Under the pieces are notes generated by a model, which did not search any database, was not told where the DNA came from, and saw nothing but the letters and a program-made list of their open reading frames with translations. Source: Streptomyces fumanus (lineage in GTDB: Bacteria; Actinomycetota; Actinomycetes; Streptomycetales; Streptomycetaceae). From it: 64,000 nt of DNA. Below are positions 46,001 to 54,525 of the stretch, piece by piece (positions within the stretch are counted from its first letter, which is position 1; each line of letters starts with the position of its first letter). The stretch is from positions 1-64,000 of the forward strand of contig NZ_BNBI01000006.1 in NCBI RefSeq assembly GCF_014655295.1, in the 5' to 3' direction. Both the position numbers and the translations under genes were made by a program.

Positions 46001-46840
46001 ATGAGCCGCAGCGACGTCCTGGTCGACGCCGACTGGGTCCAGGAGCACCTGGACGACCCCGCCATCGCGATCGTCGAGGTGGACGAGGACACGTCCGCGT
46101 ACGACAAGAACCACATCCGCAACGCCATCAAGATCGACTGGACGCAGGACCTGCAGGACCCGGTCCGCCGCGACTTCATCGACCAGGAGGGCTTCGAGAA
46201 GCTCCTGTCGGCCAAGGGCATCGCCAACGACACGCTGGTGATCCTCTACGGCGGCAACAACAACTGGTTCGCGTCCTACGCCTACTGGTACTTCAAGCTC
46301 TACGGCCACGAGAACGTCAAGCTCCTCGACGGCGGCCGCAAGAAGTGGGAGCTGGACGCCCGCGAGCTGGTCGAGGAGGTGCCCGAGCGCCCCACGACCC
46401 AGTACAAGGCCAAGCCGCAGAACACCGCGATCCGCGCCTTCCGCGACGACGTCGTGAAGGCCATCGGCAGCCAGAACCTGGTCGACGTCCGCTCGCCCGA
46501 CGAGTTCTCCGGCAAGCTGCTCGCCCCGGCCCACCTGCCGCAGGAGCAGTCCCAGCGCCCGGGCCACGTGCCCAGCGCCCGCAACATCCCGTGGTCGAAG
46601 AACGCCAACGACGACGGCACGTTCAAGTCCGACGAGGAGCTGAAGAAGCTCTACGAGGAGGAGAACGTCGACCTGTCCAAGGACACCATCGCCTACTGCC
46701 GCATCGGCGAGCGCTCCGCCCTGACCTGGTTCGTCCTGCACGAGCTGCTGGGCGTGGAGAACGTCAAGAACTACGACGGCTCCTGGACCGAGTACGGCTC
46801 CCTGGTCGGCGTGCCGATCGAGCTCGGCGCCGGCAAGTAA
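46001..46840 (+). CDS. cysA: Thiosulfate sulfurtransferase (rhodanese)
   Basis: 279 residues with two rhodanese domains. The catalytic Cys is C233 in AYCRIGERS at the tip of the C-terminal active-site loop. It transfers sulfane sulfur from thiosulfate to acceptors such as cyanide or thioredoxin. It strongly resembles actinobacterial CysA/SseA proteins. ATG at 46001 follows GGAGGAGAAG. A Cys leader peptide upstream suggests control by cysteine supply. The DUF1416 gene follows after 27 bases, an arrangement known from mycobacteria. Confidence 0.94.
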   Translation: MSRSDVLVDADWVQEHLDDPAIAIVEVDEDTSAYDKNHIRNAIKIDWTQDLQDPVRRDFIDQEGFEKLLSAKGIANDTLVILYGGNNNWFASYAYWYFKLYGHENVKLLDGGRKKWELDARELVEEVPERPTTQYKAKPQNTAIRAFRDDVVKAIGSQNLVDVRSPDEFSGKLLAPAHLPQEQSQRPGHVPSARNIPWSKNANDDGTFKSDEELKKLYEEENVDLSKDTIAYCRIGERSALTWFVLHELLGVENVKNYDGSWTEYGSLVGVPIELGAGK

Positions 46841-46867
46841 TCCGCTGCGACCCTAAGGACGACTGAC

Positions 46868-47155
46868 ATGTGTGGAGCGAAGGCCGGCGGCCCGGACGCC
46901 TCGACGATCAAGCCCGGTGAGACCACCATCCAGGGCCAGGTGACCCGCGACGGCGAGCCGGTGACGGGCTACGTCCGGCTGCTGGACGCCACCGGCGAGT
47001 TCACGGCGGAGGTGCCGACCTCCGCGACGGGCCAGTTCCGCTTCTACGCGGCCGAGGGCACCTGGACCGTGCGCGCGCTCGTCCCGGGCGGCACCGCCGA
47101 CCGCACCGTCGTCGCCCAGAAGGGCGGCCTGGCGGAGGTCGCCATCGCCGTCTGA
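46868..47155 (+). CDS. sseC: DUF1416 protein (SseC-like)
   Basis: 95 residues, beginning MCGAKAGGPD, with a carboxypeptidase-regulatory-like beta fold (IQGQVTRDGEPVTGYVRLLD). The family is nearly always linked to cysA-type sulfurtransferases (as sseC in mycobacteria), so a role in sulfur transfer is likely. The conserved Cys at position 2 may be functional. A strong terminator follows. Confidence 0.9.
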   Translation: MCGAKAGGPDASTIKPGETTIQGQVTRDGEPVTGYVRLLDATGEFTAEVPTSATGQFRFYAAEGTWTVRALVPGGTADRTVVAQKGGLAEVAIAV

Positions 47156-47167
47156 CGGCACACACGG

Positions 47168-47215
47168 CGGAGGGACCGCTCCCCGGGGTCGGACACCCGG
47201 GGAGCGGTCCCTCCG
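47168..47215 (+). terminator. Long perfect hairpin terminator after sseC
   Basis: A perfect 20-bp stem (47168-47187 with 47196-47215) and an eight-base loop begin 13 bases after the sseC stop. There is no T run, as usual in this genus. Confidence 0.9.
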
Positions 47216-47240
47216 GCGCGTCCGGGCCTACCCTGGACGC

Positions 47241-47513
47241 ATGTACGCACGACGACGTCACGTGTACTTCGCCATGATGGGCAGTTGCGTCACGCTGTTC
47301 GTCCTGGCCTGGGCCGTCGTGCGGATCTGGTCGGTGCCGGTGGCCGTCGGCATGTGCGTGGTCGCCATGGTCATCCCGCCGTTCGCGGCGATCGTCGCCA
47401 ACCGGCGCGGCCCCGAGGACCGCTGGTGGGACGACCCCTCCGGGGACCCGCGGTCCGACGAGTGGTGGGACGAGCTGGACGGCAAGCGGCGCCGCCCCGA
47501 CGGTCGTCAGTAG
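47241..47513 (+). CDS. DUF3099 membrane protein
   Basis: 90 residues with two membrane helices (about 8-29 and 32-52) and an acidic, Trp-rich tail (RWWDDPSGDPRSDEWWDELDG). Family DUF3099, function unknown. The ATG is six bases after TACCCT, so the mRNA is probably leaderless. Its stop codon lies inside a 40-base duplicated segment copied from the 3' end of the convergent gene. Confidence 0.88.
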   Translation: MYARRRHVYFAMMGSCVTLFVLAWAVVRIWSVPVAVGMCVVAMVIPPFAAIVANRRGPEDRWWDDPSGDPRSDEWWDELDGKRRRPDGRQ

Positions 47514-47589
47514 ACCAGCGCCTGCGTCTCCTCGGCCAGCGCCTACGGGCGTCAGTAGACGAGCGCCTGCGTCTCCTCGGCCAGCGCCT
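47505..47589. repeat. 40-bp direct duplication (offset 45 bp) of the 3' end of the DsrE-like gene
   Basis: 47505-47544 and 47550-47589 are identical except for one base (C versus G in TAGACSAGCG). The second copy is the coding end of the DsrE-like gene, the first copy contains the stop of the DUF3099 gene. This looks like a recent tandem duplication across the junction of two convergent genes. Confidence 0.93.
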
Positions 47590-47914
47590 CCTGCACGAAG
47601 ACCTGCGCCCCGGCGATCCGCACGCCCTCGATGACGTCCTTCTCGGTGATCTCCCGGCGGGCCGCGCACTGCGTGCACAGCGTCAGCCGGCCGCCCGCCA
47701 GCAGCGAGTCGATCAGGTCCGGCAGCGGCGCCGAGTGCGGCAGCTCGAACTCGGCGGCCCGCCCCGGCAGCGCGAACCACGCCGACTCGCCGGTCAGCCA
47801 GACCGACACCTCCACCCCGCTGGCCACGGCCACCGCCGCCACCGTGAACGCCTGCGAGCAGCGCTCGGGGGCGTCGGCCCCGGCGGTCACCTTGATCACG
47901 AGCTTCTTCGCCAT
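47552..47914 (-). CDS. DsrE-family sulfur-relay-like protein
   Basis: 120 residues with the DsrE/TusD fold pattern (KLVIKVTAGADAPERCSQAFTVAAVAVASGVEVSVWLTGESA). A CxxC pair (LTLCTQCAARREI) near residue 80 could carry or reduce sulfur. It lies near the sulfurtransferase genes, which agrees with sulfur handling, but it is transcribed from its own promoter. Its last 11 codons are duplicated just beyond the stop. Confidence 0.87.
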   Translation of the reverse strand: MAKKLVIKVTAGADAPERCSQAFTVAAVAVASGVEVSVWLTGESAWFALPGRAAEFELPHSAPLPDLIDSLLAGGRLTLCTQCAARREITEKDVIEGVRIAGAQVFVQEALAEETQALVY

Positions 47915-48030
47915 GGCCGCATCGTACGGGGCGGGCCCCGGCGCACCTCGCGGAGAGAGCCGTCCCCGGGCCGCGTAAGCTGGGGCACGGCCCTGTGCAC
48001 ACCACCGCACCCCCGCCCAAGGAGCACCCC

Positions 48031-48129
48031 GTGGAGATGTTCTTCGAAGCCCTGCTGGTCCTGGTCTGCGTCGGCGTCCTCGCCTTCGCGGGGCTGACCG
48101 TGAAGAAGCTGTTCCAGGGCCAGCGCTGA
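48031..48129 (+). CDS. Very small single-helix membrane protein
   Basis: 32 residues: MEMFFEALLVLVCVGVLAFA then GLTVKKLFQGQR. One membrane helix and a basic tail. The GTG at 48031 has a strong AAGGAG six bases upstream, which makes the gene convincing despite its size. It is 40 bases before the nitrobindin-like gene and may share its transcript. No known function. Confidence 0.78.
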   Translation: MEMFFEALLVLVCVGVLAFAGLTVKKLFQGQR

Positions 48130-48169
48130 CCCTTCGCCCCCACCGACGTACGAGACTGCTGAGCTGCTC

Positions 48170-48745
48170 ATGATCGAGATCCCGTCCGACCTCCACAAGG
48201 ACCTCGTCCCGCTGGCCTTCCTGCTCGGCGACTGGGCGGGCGCGGGCGTGCACGACTTCCCCGGCTCCGAGAAGTGCAACTTCGGGCAGGAGGTCAGCTT
48301 CACCCACGACGGCCGGGACTTCCTGGAGTACCACTCCCGCACCTGGGTGCTGGACAACGACGGCAACAAGGTCCGTCCGCTGGAGACCGAGCACGGCTTC
48401 TGGCGCATCGACGCCGACCGCAAGGTCGAGATCACCATGACCCGCGACGACGGCGTCATCGAGATCTGGTACGGCGAGATGGCCCCCAAGAAGCCGCAGA
48501 TCGACCTGGTCACCGACGCCGTCGCGCGCACCCCCGCCGCCCGGCCCTACACCGGCGGCAAGCGGCTGTACGGCTACGTCAAGAGCGATCTGATGTGGGT
48601 CGGCGAGAAGCAGACCCCCGAGGTCGGACTGCGCCCCTACATGTCGGCCCACCTGAAGAAGGTCGTCACCCCCGAGGACGTGGAGCGCTGGGCCAAGGCC
48701 CTGCCCGACGACCTCCCGGACGACGGGATCGCCTTCTTCAAGTAG
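48170..48745 (+). CDS. Nitrobindin-like heme-binding beta-barrel protein (FABP-like)
   Basis: 191 residues. The barrel signature LLGDWAGAGVHDFPG near residue 15 and the C-terminal SAHLKKVV are consistent with nitrobindin, a ferric heme protein that isomerises peroxynitrite. The heme ligand is expected to be a late His, probably in YMSAHLKK. ATG at 48170. It lies between a tiny membrane-protein gene and nur. Confidence 0.87.
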   Translation: MIEIPSDLHKDLVPLAFLLGDWAGAGVHDFPGSEKCNFGQEVSFTHDGRDFLEYHSRTWVLDNDGNKVRPLETEHGFWRIDADRKVEITMTRDDGVIEIWYGEMAPKKPQIDLVTDAVARTPAARPYTGGKRLYGYVKSDLMWVGEKQTPEVGLRPYMSAHLKKVVTPEDVERWAKALPDDLPDDGIAFFK

Positions 48746-48776
48746 GCGGCTTGCCCCGGCGCCCTAGACTTGGCGT

Positions 48777-49214
48777 GTGGTGAGCACCGACTGGAAGAGC
48801 GACCTCAGGCAGCGCGGCTACCGGCTGACCCCGCAGCGGCAGCTCGTGCTGGAAGCCGTGGACACCCTGGAGCACGCGACCCCCGACGACATCCTCGGCG
48901 AAGTGCGCAAGACGGCGTCGGGGGTCAACATCTCCACGGTGTACCGCACGCTGGAGCTGCTGGAGGAGCTGGGCCTGGTCAGCCACGCCCACCTCGGGCA
49001 CGGCGCCCCGACGTACCACCTCGCCGACCGGCACCACCACATCCACCTGGTCTGCCGCGACTGCACCAATGTGATCGAGGCCGACCTGTCGGTGGCCGCC
49101 GAGTTCACCGCCAAGCTGCGCGAGCAGTTCGGCTTCGACACCGACCTGAAGCACTTCGCGATCTTCGGCCGGTGCCGCGACTGCGCCGCGAAGGCGTCAA
49201 CTGCCGAGTCGTAG
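48777..49214 (+). CDS. nur: Nickel-responsive Fur-family regulator Nur
   Basis: 145 residues of the Fur fold. DNA-binding domain LTPQRQLVLEAVDTLEHATPDDILGEV; the metal sites include the cluster HHHIH near 85-90 and two CxxC motifs (VCRDC, RCRDC). The sequence matches what I recall of Streptomyces Nur, which represses nickel uptake and the Fe-superoxide dismutase gene when nickel is bound. GTG at 48777 lies six bases after TAGACT, so it is probably leaderless. Confidence 0.9.
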   Translation: MVSTDWKSDLRQRGYRLTPQRQLVLEAVDTLEHATPDDILGEVRKTASGVNISTVYRTLELLEELGLVSHAHLGHGAPTYHLADRHHHIHLVCRDCTNVIEADLSVAAEFTAKLREQFGFDTDLKHFAIFGRCRDCAAKASTAES

Positions 49215-49224
49215 GCTGGGATCC

Positions 49225-50190
49225 ATGAAAAGCCCCCTGCTGTCCCTGCCCGGCGCCGTCCCCGCCGAGGGCGCGGACGAAGGCGTCGCCGCGCACTACG
49301 GCGATCTGTTCCGCGAGCAGCGCGCCCTCGCCGACGGCACCGGTTTCGTCGACCTCTCCCACCGGGGGGTCGTCACCGTCACCGGCGAGGACCGGCTGAG
49401 CTGGCTGCACCTGCTGCTCACCCAGCACGTCAGCGAACTGCCGCCCGGACAGGCCACCGAGGCGCTGATCCTGTCCGCCAACGGGCACATCGAGCACGCC
49501 CTGTACCTGGTCGACGACGGCACGACCGTCTGGGCGCACGTCGAGCCCGGCACCCGGGAGGCGCTGCTCGCCTACCTGGAGTCGATGAAGTTCTTCTACA
49601 AGGTCGAGGTCGCCGACCGCACCGCCGACACCGCGGTGGTCCACCTCCCCGCCGGCTCCATCGCCGGGGCCCCCGAGGGCGCGGTCGTCCGGGAGACCCC
49701 GTACGGGCGCGACCTCTTCCTGCCCCGCGTCGGCCTGGAGGCGTTCGCCGCCGAGGCCGGGCCGCCGGCCGGCATCCTGGCGTACGAGGCGCTCCGGGTC
49801 GAGCAGCACCGCCCGCGCCTCGGCTTCGAGACCGACCACCGCACCATCCCGCACGAGCTGGGCTGGATCGGCAGCGCCGTCCACCTCCAGAAGGGCTGCT
49901 ACCGGGGCCAGGAGACCGTCGCCCGGGTGCAGAACCTGGGCAAGCCGCCGCGCCGGCTGGTCTTCCTGCACCTGGACGGCAGCGAGGTCCACCTGCCGGC
50001 GGCCGGGACGGAGATCCGGCTCGCCGACGACGGCCCCGACGGGCGCAAGGTCGGCTTCGTCACCACCTCCGCCCGCCACCACGAACTGGGCCCGGTCGCG
50101 CTGGCCCTGGTCAAGCGGAACGTCCCGGTGGACGCCCGGCTGATGGCCGGCGACACGGCCGCCGCCCAGGAGACCGTCGTCGCGCCCTAG
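49225..50190 (+). CDS. ygfZ: YgfZ/GcvT-family folate-binding protein
   Basis: 321 residues with the family signature KGCYRGQET near 225 (K-G-C-Y-x-G-Q-E). Family knowledge: YgfZ proteins bind tetrahydrofolate and help assemble or repair iron-sulfur clusters in enzymes such as MiaB. ATG at 49225 is seven bases after TAGGCT (leaderless) and ten bases after the nur stop. It converges on dtd. Confidence 0.92.
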   Translation: MKSPLLSLPGAVPAEGADEGVAAHYGDLFREQRALADGTGFVDLSHRGVVTVTGEDRLSWLHLLLTQHVSELPPGQATEALILSANGHIEHALYLVDDGTTVWAHVEPGTREALLAYLESMKFFYKVEVADRTADTAVVHLPAGSIAGAPEGAVVRETPYGRDLFLPRVGLEAFAAEAGPPAGILAYEALRVEQHRPRLGFETDHRTIPHELGWIGSAVHLQKGCYRGQETVARVQNLGKPPRRLVFLHLDGSEVHLPAAGTEIRLADDGPDGRKVGFVTTSARHHELGPVALALVKRNVPVDARLMAGDTAAAQETVVAP

Positions 50191-50197
50191 CCAGGGA

Positions 50198-50623
50198 TCA
50201 GACCTCCAGCAGGACGGTGAACGGGCCGTCGTTGGTCAGCCCCACCCGCATCTGGGCGCCGAACCGGCCCGTCGCCACGGTCGCGCCCAGCGCGCGCAGT
50301 CGCGCCACCACCTCCTCGACCAGCGGCTCGGCGACCTCCCCGGGGGCGGCGGCGTTCCAGGTGGGGCGGCGGCCCTTGCGGGCGTCGCCGTACAAGGTGA
50401 ACTGGCTGATCACCAGAAGCGGGGCGCCGGTGTCGCTGCACGAGCGCTCCTCGTGCAGCACCCGCAGGGTCCACAGCTTGCGGGCGAGCCGCTCCGCCTT
50501 CTCCTCGGTGTCGTCGTGGGTGACGCCGACCAGGACGCACAGTCCCTCGCCCTCGATCGCGCCGACCGTCTCGCCGTCCACGACGACGCTCGCGCCGTCG
50601 ACCCTCTGTACCACCGCACGCAT
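50198..50623 (-). CDS. dtd: D-aminoacyl-tRNA deacylase
   Basis: 141 residues. Both active-site motifs are visible: [19 protein letters not shown] and the cross-subunit Gly-cis-Pro motif in TNDGPFT. It removes D-amino acids from mischarged tRNA in the cytoplasm. ATG at 50623; the gene begins directly with MRAVVQRV, as is usual in the family. It is convergent with the ygfZ-like gene (seven-base gap). Confidence 0.96.
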   Translation of the reverse strand: MRAVVQRVDGASVVVDGETVGAIEGEGLCVLVGVTHDDTEEKAERLARKLWTLRVLHEERSCSDTGAPLLVISQFTLYGDARKGRRPTWNAAAPGEVAEPLVEEVVARLRALGATVATGRFGAQMRVGLTNDGPFTVLLEV

Positions 50624-50792
50624 AGGGGCCATGATGCCGTGCGCCCCCCGGGCGCCGGCGGGCGGCCCCGTACGGGTTTCTTTTCGGTCCCGAACCCCCC
50701 ATCTGGGGCCGATCGTGGGCACTCGGTCACATAGCGGCCACCTGTGGTGGCACGATGTGCCCAGACGCCGGTCGAGGGGACGGTAGAGGCAC

Positions 50793-51401
50793 ATGAGCAC
50801 ACCGAGTACCGAGCAGCCGCCGGGCACTGTTCCGTTGACGTACGGGGAGTCGCTCAGGCCGCCCGTACAGCGCACGGACAGCCCCGAGCTGCCCGCACCA
50901 CCACGGGGACACGAACTGACCGCGCTGAGCCTGCCGGAGCTGCGGTTGCTGCGCCGGGACGCGCAGCGCGAGGAGACCGATCTGAGCTATGTACGGCGGC
51001 TCCTGCAGGGCCGCATCGACATCCTGCGGGCCGAGCTGGCGCGCCGCGGGCCGGCGGCGGCGCCCCCGGCCGGGGGCGCGTCCGTGGTCGAGCGGCTGTC
51101 GGAGATCCTGACGGACGGGCCGTCCCGGCACCGTTCGTCCGCCCGCCACGTCACCCTGGGCACCCCGCACAGCGAGGAGTACCGCAGACTGGCCGCCGAG
51201 ATGCTCGGCGAGGTCGAGCTGTCGGACCTGCGGGCCCGTACCGAGCCGGAGCTGACCGCGGCGATGGGGCGGCTGGTGCGCTACGAGCACCAGGTCTCCG
51301 GCCGCCGGCAGCGGCTGCAGCGCACGGCGGACGACTGCAGCGCCGAGATCGCCCGCCGCTACCGCGAGGGGGAGGCCCAGGTCGAGGACCTGCTGGGGTG
51401 A
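50793..51401 (+). CDS. rsiG: RsiG, c-di-GMP-responsive anti-sigma factor for WhiG
   Basis: 202 residues with two long helices that form the hairpin of RsiG. The c-di-GMP motif E-x3-S-x2-R-x3-Q-x3-D is present twice: E61, S65, R68, Q72, D76 in the first helix and E165, S169, R172, Q176, D180 in the second. Established knowledge: with c-di-GMP bound, RsiG sequesters the sporulation sigma factor WhiG and so delays sporulation. The linker (about 85-135) is Ala/Pro-rich. ATG at 50793 follows TAGAGGC. Confidence 0.93.
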   Translation: MSTPSTEQPPGTVPLTYGESLRPPVQRTDSPELPAPPRGHELTALSLPELRLLRRDAQREETDLSYVRRLLQGRIDILRAELARRGPAAAPPAGGASVVERLSEILTDGPSRHRSSARHVTLGTPHSEEYRRLAAEMLGEVELSDLRARTEPELTAAMGRLVRYEHQVSGRRQRLQRTADDCSAEIARRYREGEAQVEDLLG

Positions 51402-51468
51402 GCCCGGGGACGGCCCCGGCGGACAAATCGGCGCGACGCCGGAGCCGCCGGCGACCTACGGTGTGGCC

Positions 51469-52722
51469 ATGACCAGCCGCGCCGAGATCGACGTCCGTCC
51501 CATCACCGAGGCCGAGTTCCCCGACTGGAACCGCGCCCTGAACACCGGGTTCCTCCAGGAGCCCGTCGTCGCCGAGGAGCAACTGCGGGCCCGGCGGCAC
51601 CAGTTCGTGCCGGGCCGGCTGCTCGGCGCCTTCGACGCCGGCCGGTGCGTCGCCACGTTCCGTTCCTTCGCCCAGGAGGTCACGGCCGTCGGCGGCGCCC
51701 CGGTCCCGGCCGACGCGATCTCCAACGTGACGGTCAGCCCGACCCACCGGCGCCGGGGACTGCTCGGCCGCATGATGGCGCGGGACCTGGCCGCGGCACG
51801 GGAGCGCGGGGACGTGGTCGCCACGCTGATCGCCGCCGAGTACCCGATCTACGGGCGGTACGGGTTCGGCCCGGCCACCACGATGACCGAGTGGTCCGTG
51901 GACGTGCCCCGGGCCGGGCTCGACCCGCGCCGGGCGGGCCCGGCGGACGGCGGCCGGATCGACCTGGTGGACGGTGAGGACGTGCGCAAGCTCGGCCCCG
52001 AGCTGCACGACAGGCTGCGCCGCGGGCAGCCGGGCGCGGTCAGCCGGAACGAGGTGTGGTGGCGGGTCCGCACGGGTGCGCTGCGGTTCGAGAAGGAGTG
52101 GACCGAGCCGTTCTTCGCCGTGTACCGCTCGGCGGCCGGCGAGGTGGAGGGCATGGCCGCCTACCGGGCCGACGACCACTGGGGGGACGCCAAGCAGCCG
52201 CTGAACACGGCGACCGTGCAGTGGCTGATCGGCACCACCCCGGCCGCCGAGCGCGCCCTGTGGCTCTACCTGTGCTCGATCGACTGGATCACCCGGGTGC
52301 GCAGCGGCTGGCGGGCCCCCGACGACCTGCTCCCGCACCTCCTGCCCGACCCGCGGGCGGCCACCATCGTCACCCAGGCGGACTGGCTGTGGGTGCGGAT
52401 CCTGGACGTCGTACGGGCCCTGGAGGCGCGGACCTACGGGGCCCCGGGGACGCTGGTGCTGGAGGTCGTCGACCCGGGCGGGCCGGCCGGCGGGCGGTGG
52501 CGGCTGGAGGCGTCCGCCGAGGGGGCGTCCTGCACGGCGACCGCCGAGGGCGCCGACCTGGTGCTCGGCGCGGGGGAGCTGGCCACCCTGTGGCTGGGCG
52601 ACGAGTCGGCGGTGCGGCTCGCGGCGCTGGGGCGGGTCCGGGAAGAACGAGCGGGCGCCGCCCGGATGGCCGACGCCCTGCTGCGTACGTCCAGGCGGCC
52701 TTGGTGCCCGGACATGTTCTGA
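51469..52722 (+). CDS. Eis-family N-acetyltransferase
   Basis: 417 residues in three parts as in Eis: a GNAT domain (1-150, with [25 protein letters not shown]), a second GNAT-like domain and a sterol-carrier-like C-terminal domain ([22 protein letters not shown]). The catalytic Tyr region [12 protein letters not shown] and the C-terminal Phe (WCPDMF), whose carboxylate is the catalytic base in Eis, are present. Eis enzymes acetylate aminoglycosides or lysine side chains; the natural substrate here is unknown. ATG at 51469 lies six bases after TACGGT. Confidence 0.9.
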   Translation: MTSRAEIDVRPITEAEFPDWNRALNTGFLQEPVVAEEQLRARRHQFVPGRLLGAFDAGRCVATFRSFAQEVTAVGGAPVPADAISNVTVSPTHRRRGLLGRMMARDLAAARERGDVVATLIAAEYPIYGRYGFGPATTMTEWSVDVPRAGLDPRRAGPADGGRIDLVDGEDVRKLGPELHDRLRRGQPGAVSRNEVWWRVRTGALRFEKEWTEPFFAVYRSAAGEVEGMAAYRADDHWGDAKQPLNTATVQWLIGTTPAAERALWLYLCSIDWITRVRSGWRAPDDLLPHLLPDPRAATIVTQADWLWVRILDVVRALEARTYGAPGTLVLEVVDPGGPAGGRWRLEASAEGASCTATAEGADLVLGAGELATLWLGDESAVRLAALGRVREERAGAARMADALLRTSRRPWCPDMF

Positions 52723-52864
52723 GGCGGGACTCCTTCCTGCCGGGGGCGGGTGGGCGCGGTGCTGATCCGTAGCGTGCTGTTCAGTTGTGGTTGTGGTGGT
52801 GCCCCGCGTGTCCGGGCTCCCGGCTCCCCTCCGGAGGAGAACCCGGACGGCGGTTCGAGGTCGG

Positions 52865-53050
52865 TCAGCCGGACTGGGCGAGCAGCATGACGAGCAGGAC
52901 CGCGCCGATGCCGCCGATCATGGTGTTCTTCGCCTTGACGCCGATGGACAGCGCGACGAACGCGATGATGCCGAGCGGCCCGTACTTCCACTGCACGAGC
53001 TGCTCGAACCCGATGGCGAGTGCGGCGACGACGATGGCGATGAGCGGCAT
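52865..53050 (-). CDS. Small two-helix membrane protein, dev module 1
   Basis: 61 residues from ATG at 53050, with AAGGGGGAC upstream. Two membrane helices enclose the core FEQLVQWKYG and IGVKAK. It is a clear paralogue of the protein at 54194-54382 (same core FEQIVQWKYG and IGVKAK) and a distant one of that at 56143-56325. Each is divergent from a GntR regulator gene. Function unknown. It probably shares the palindrome-bearing promoter region with devE. Confidence 0.85.
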   Translation of the reverse strand: MPLIAIVVAALAIGFEQLVQWKYGPLGIIAFVALSIGVKAKNTMIGGIGAVLLVMLLAQSG

Positions 53051-53141
53051 GGCGGTCCCCCTTCGGGACGTCCCCTGACGGGACGTGGTTCCCAACTGTC
53101 ACCGTGCTGGCCAACCCCCGGAAGGTCTGACCATGTTGCCC

Positions 53142-53158
53142 AAGTTGGCAGCCAACTT
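53142..53158. promoter_or_regulatory. Palindrome AAGTTGGC-A-GCCAACTT upstream of devE, likely GntR operator
   Basis: A perfect 8-1-8 inverted repeat in the divergent space between the small membrane-protein gene and devE. The same core GTTGGCAGCCAAC occurs upstream of devA at 54423-54435. A half site GGCCAAC lies at 53109-53115. GntR regulators bind such short palindromes, and DevA is known to bind its own promoter region. Confidence 0.75.
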
Positions 53159-53244
53159 CACTGTACTTATCTCCGCTTGGAAGCGTCTCATAACCACCAT
53201 CCGGTGAACTGCCGCAAGATGGCGGGAAGTTGTAGGGTTCGGTC

Positions 53245-54156
53245 GTGGAGCCGGAACCTGCCACCGTCAACGGGCGGAAGAGGGTGCAGCGGTCACAGCG
53301 GACGCACCGCGAGGTGGCCGACGAACTGCGCGCCCGGATCAGGTCCGGGGCGCTGCGGCCCGGCCAGCGGATGCCCACCCAGGCGCAGTTGGCCGACGAG
53401 TTCGGCGTGGAGCGGGGCGCGGTCCGCCAGGCCCTGCGCATCCTGCAGTCCGAGCGGCTGCTCACCAACGTCTCCAAGGGCAGCCCGGCGACGGTCGCTC
53501 CCGACCTGGGCCGGGCCACCGGTCCGTCGGCCGAGCCGGTGCCCACCACGGCCGGCCTCGCGCCCCGGATCGCCGCCGCCTTCGCCGCCGAGCACGTACG
53601 GATCGACGCCCTGTGCCTGACCTCGGTCTCCCTCACCCTCGCCATCGGGGAGCCGCTGCGCGAGATCTACGCGGGGCGGCTGAAACCGGCCAAGATCGAC
53701 GTACGGGTGCTGCTGCCCAGCCGGGACATCGCGCTCGCCTTCCCGGTGCCGGTCCAGGGGCGCGGCGGCGACGGCCCGGACGACCCCGTGCACCGGCGCT
53801 GGCTCGCCATGCGCAACGCCCAGGGGCAGGTCCTCCAGCACAACCTCCAGGGGCTGCGCGGCACCCACGGCATCGACGTGCGGGTCTCCTTCCGCGCGCT
53901 GCCCTTCACCCCGCCGGTCAAGCTGTACCTGCTCAACGGCGAGGAGGCGCTGTTCGCGTACTACACGCTGGCCCGCAGCGAGCAGGAGGTGGGGCACGAG
54001 AACCTGGAGATGTACGACGCCGAGGGGCTGCAGTCCGTGCTGTTCGGCTTCGAGCGGGGTCCCGGGCCGCGGGACACGGCGTTCGTGGAGCAGTCCCGGC
54101 GGTGGTTCGACGCGCTGTGGGAGACGATCAGCACCGAGCTGACGTTCGCGGTGTGA
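53245..54156 (+). CDS. devE: GntR-type regulator DevE (DevA paralogue)
   Basis: 303 residues. Winged helix-turn-helix at about 20-90 (PTQAQLADEFGVERGAVRQALRIL); a C-terminal ligand domain follows that is almost identical in pattern to DevA (RVLLPSRDIALAFPV, FRALPFTPPVKLYLLNGEEALF, WFDALWETI). The end of this domain recalls PLD-like sensor domains of other regulators (inference). GTG at 53245 is six bases after TAGGGT, so it is probably leaderless. DevE is known in S. coelicolor as a DevA paralogue with a developmental role. Confidence 0.88.
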   Translation: MEPEPATVNGRKRVQRSQRTHREVADELRARIRSGALRPGQRMPTQAQLADEFGVERGAVRQALRILQSERLLTNVSKGSPATVAPDLGRATGPSAEPVPTTAGLAPRIAAAFAAEHVRIDALCLTSVSLTLAIGEPLREIYAGRLKPAKIDVRVLLPSRDIALAFPVPVQGRGGDGPDDPVHRRWLAMRNAQGQVLQHNLQGLRGTHGIDVRVSFRALPFTPPVKLYLLNGEEALFAYYTLARSEQEVGHENLEMYDAEGLQSVLFGFERGPGPRDTAFVEQSRRWFDALWETISTELTFAV

Positions 54157-54193
54157 CGCCTCCCGTGGTCCGGCGCGGCCGGGACCGGCCCCG

Positions 54194-54382
54194 TCACAGG
54201 GCGGGGCCGGCGACGAGCAGGGCCAGCACCACCGCGCCGGCCGAGCTGACGGCCGGGCTCTTGGCCTTGACGCCTATCGTGAGCAGGAGCAGCCCGACGA
54301 TGCCGGCGGCGCCGTACTTCCACTGGACGATCTGCTCGAAGCCGACGGCGAAGACGGCGGAGACGAGAGCGAGGACAGGCAT
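54194..54382 (-). CDS. Small two-helix membrane protein, dev module 2
   Basis: 62 residues from ATG at 54382, with AAGGGGGAAC upstream. Same architecture as the product at 52865-53050: FEQIVQWKYG in the first loop and IGVKAK in the middle, between two hydrophobic stretches. It is divergent from devA and shares its regulatory region. Conservation of FEQ-VQWKYG points to a protein-protein contact, perhaps with a regulator or an envelope partner; this is speculative. Confidence 0.85.
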   Translation of the reverse strand: MPVLALVSAVFAVGFEQIVQWKYGAAGIVGLLLLTIGVKAKSPAVSSAGAVVLALLVAGPAL

Positions 54383-54406
54383 GTCGTTCCCCCTTCCGGG
54401 GTCGAG

Positions 54407-54435
54407 CTGCCAACTCGGCGAAGTTGGCAGCCAAC
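54407..54435. promoter_or_regulatory. Overlapping palindromes upstream of devA, likely DevA/DevE operator
   Basis: CTGCCAACT (54407-54415) pairs with AGTTGGCAG (54422-54430), a perfect 9-bp inverted repeat with six bases between. The second arm is also part of GTTGGC-A-GCCAAC (54423-54435), a perfect 6-1-6 palindrome shared with the devE upstream region. Three TTGGC half sites in a row suggest cooperative binding. DevA represses its own promoter in S. coelicolor (established knowledge). Confidence 0.78.
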
Positions 54436-54525
54436 CTCACCATGGTTGTCCCCACTTGGCTGCTATCTATAAACAAGTTTCAAACAACTCCCTTTAGATG
54501 GATCACAGTTGTAGCGTTTGGTCAT

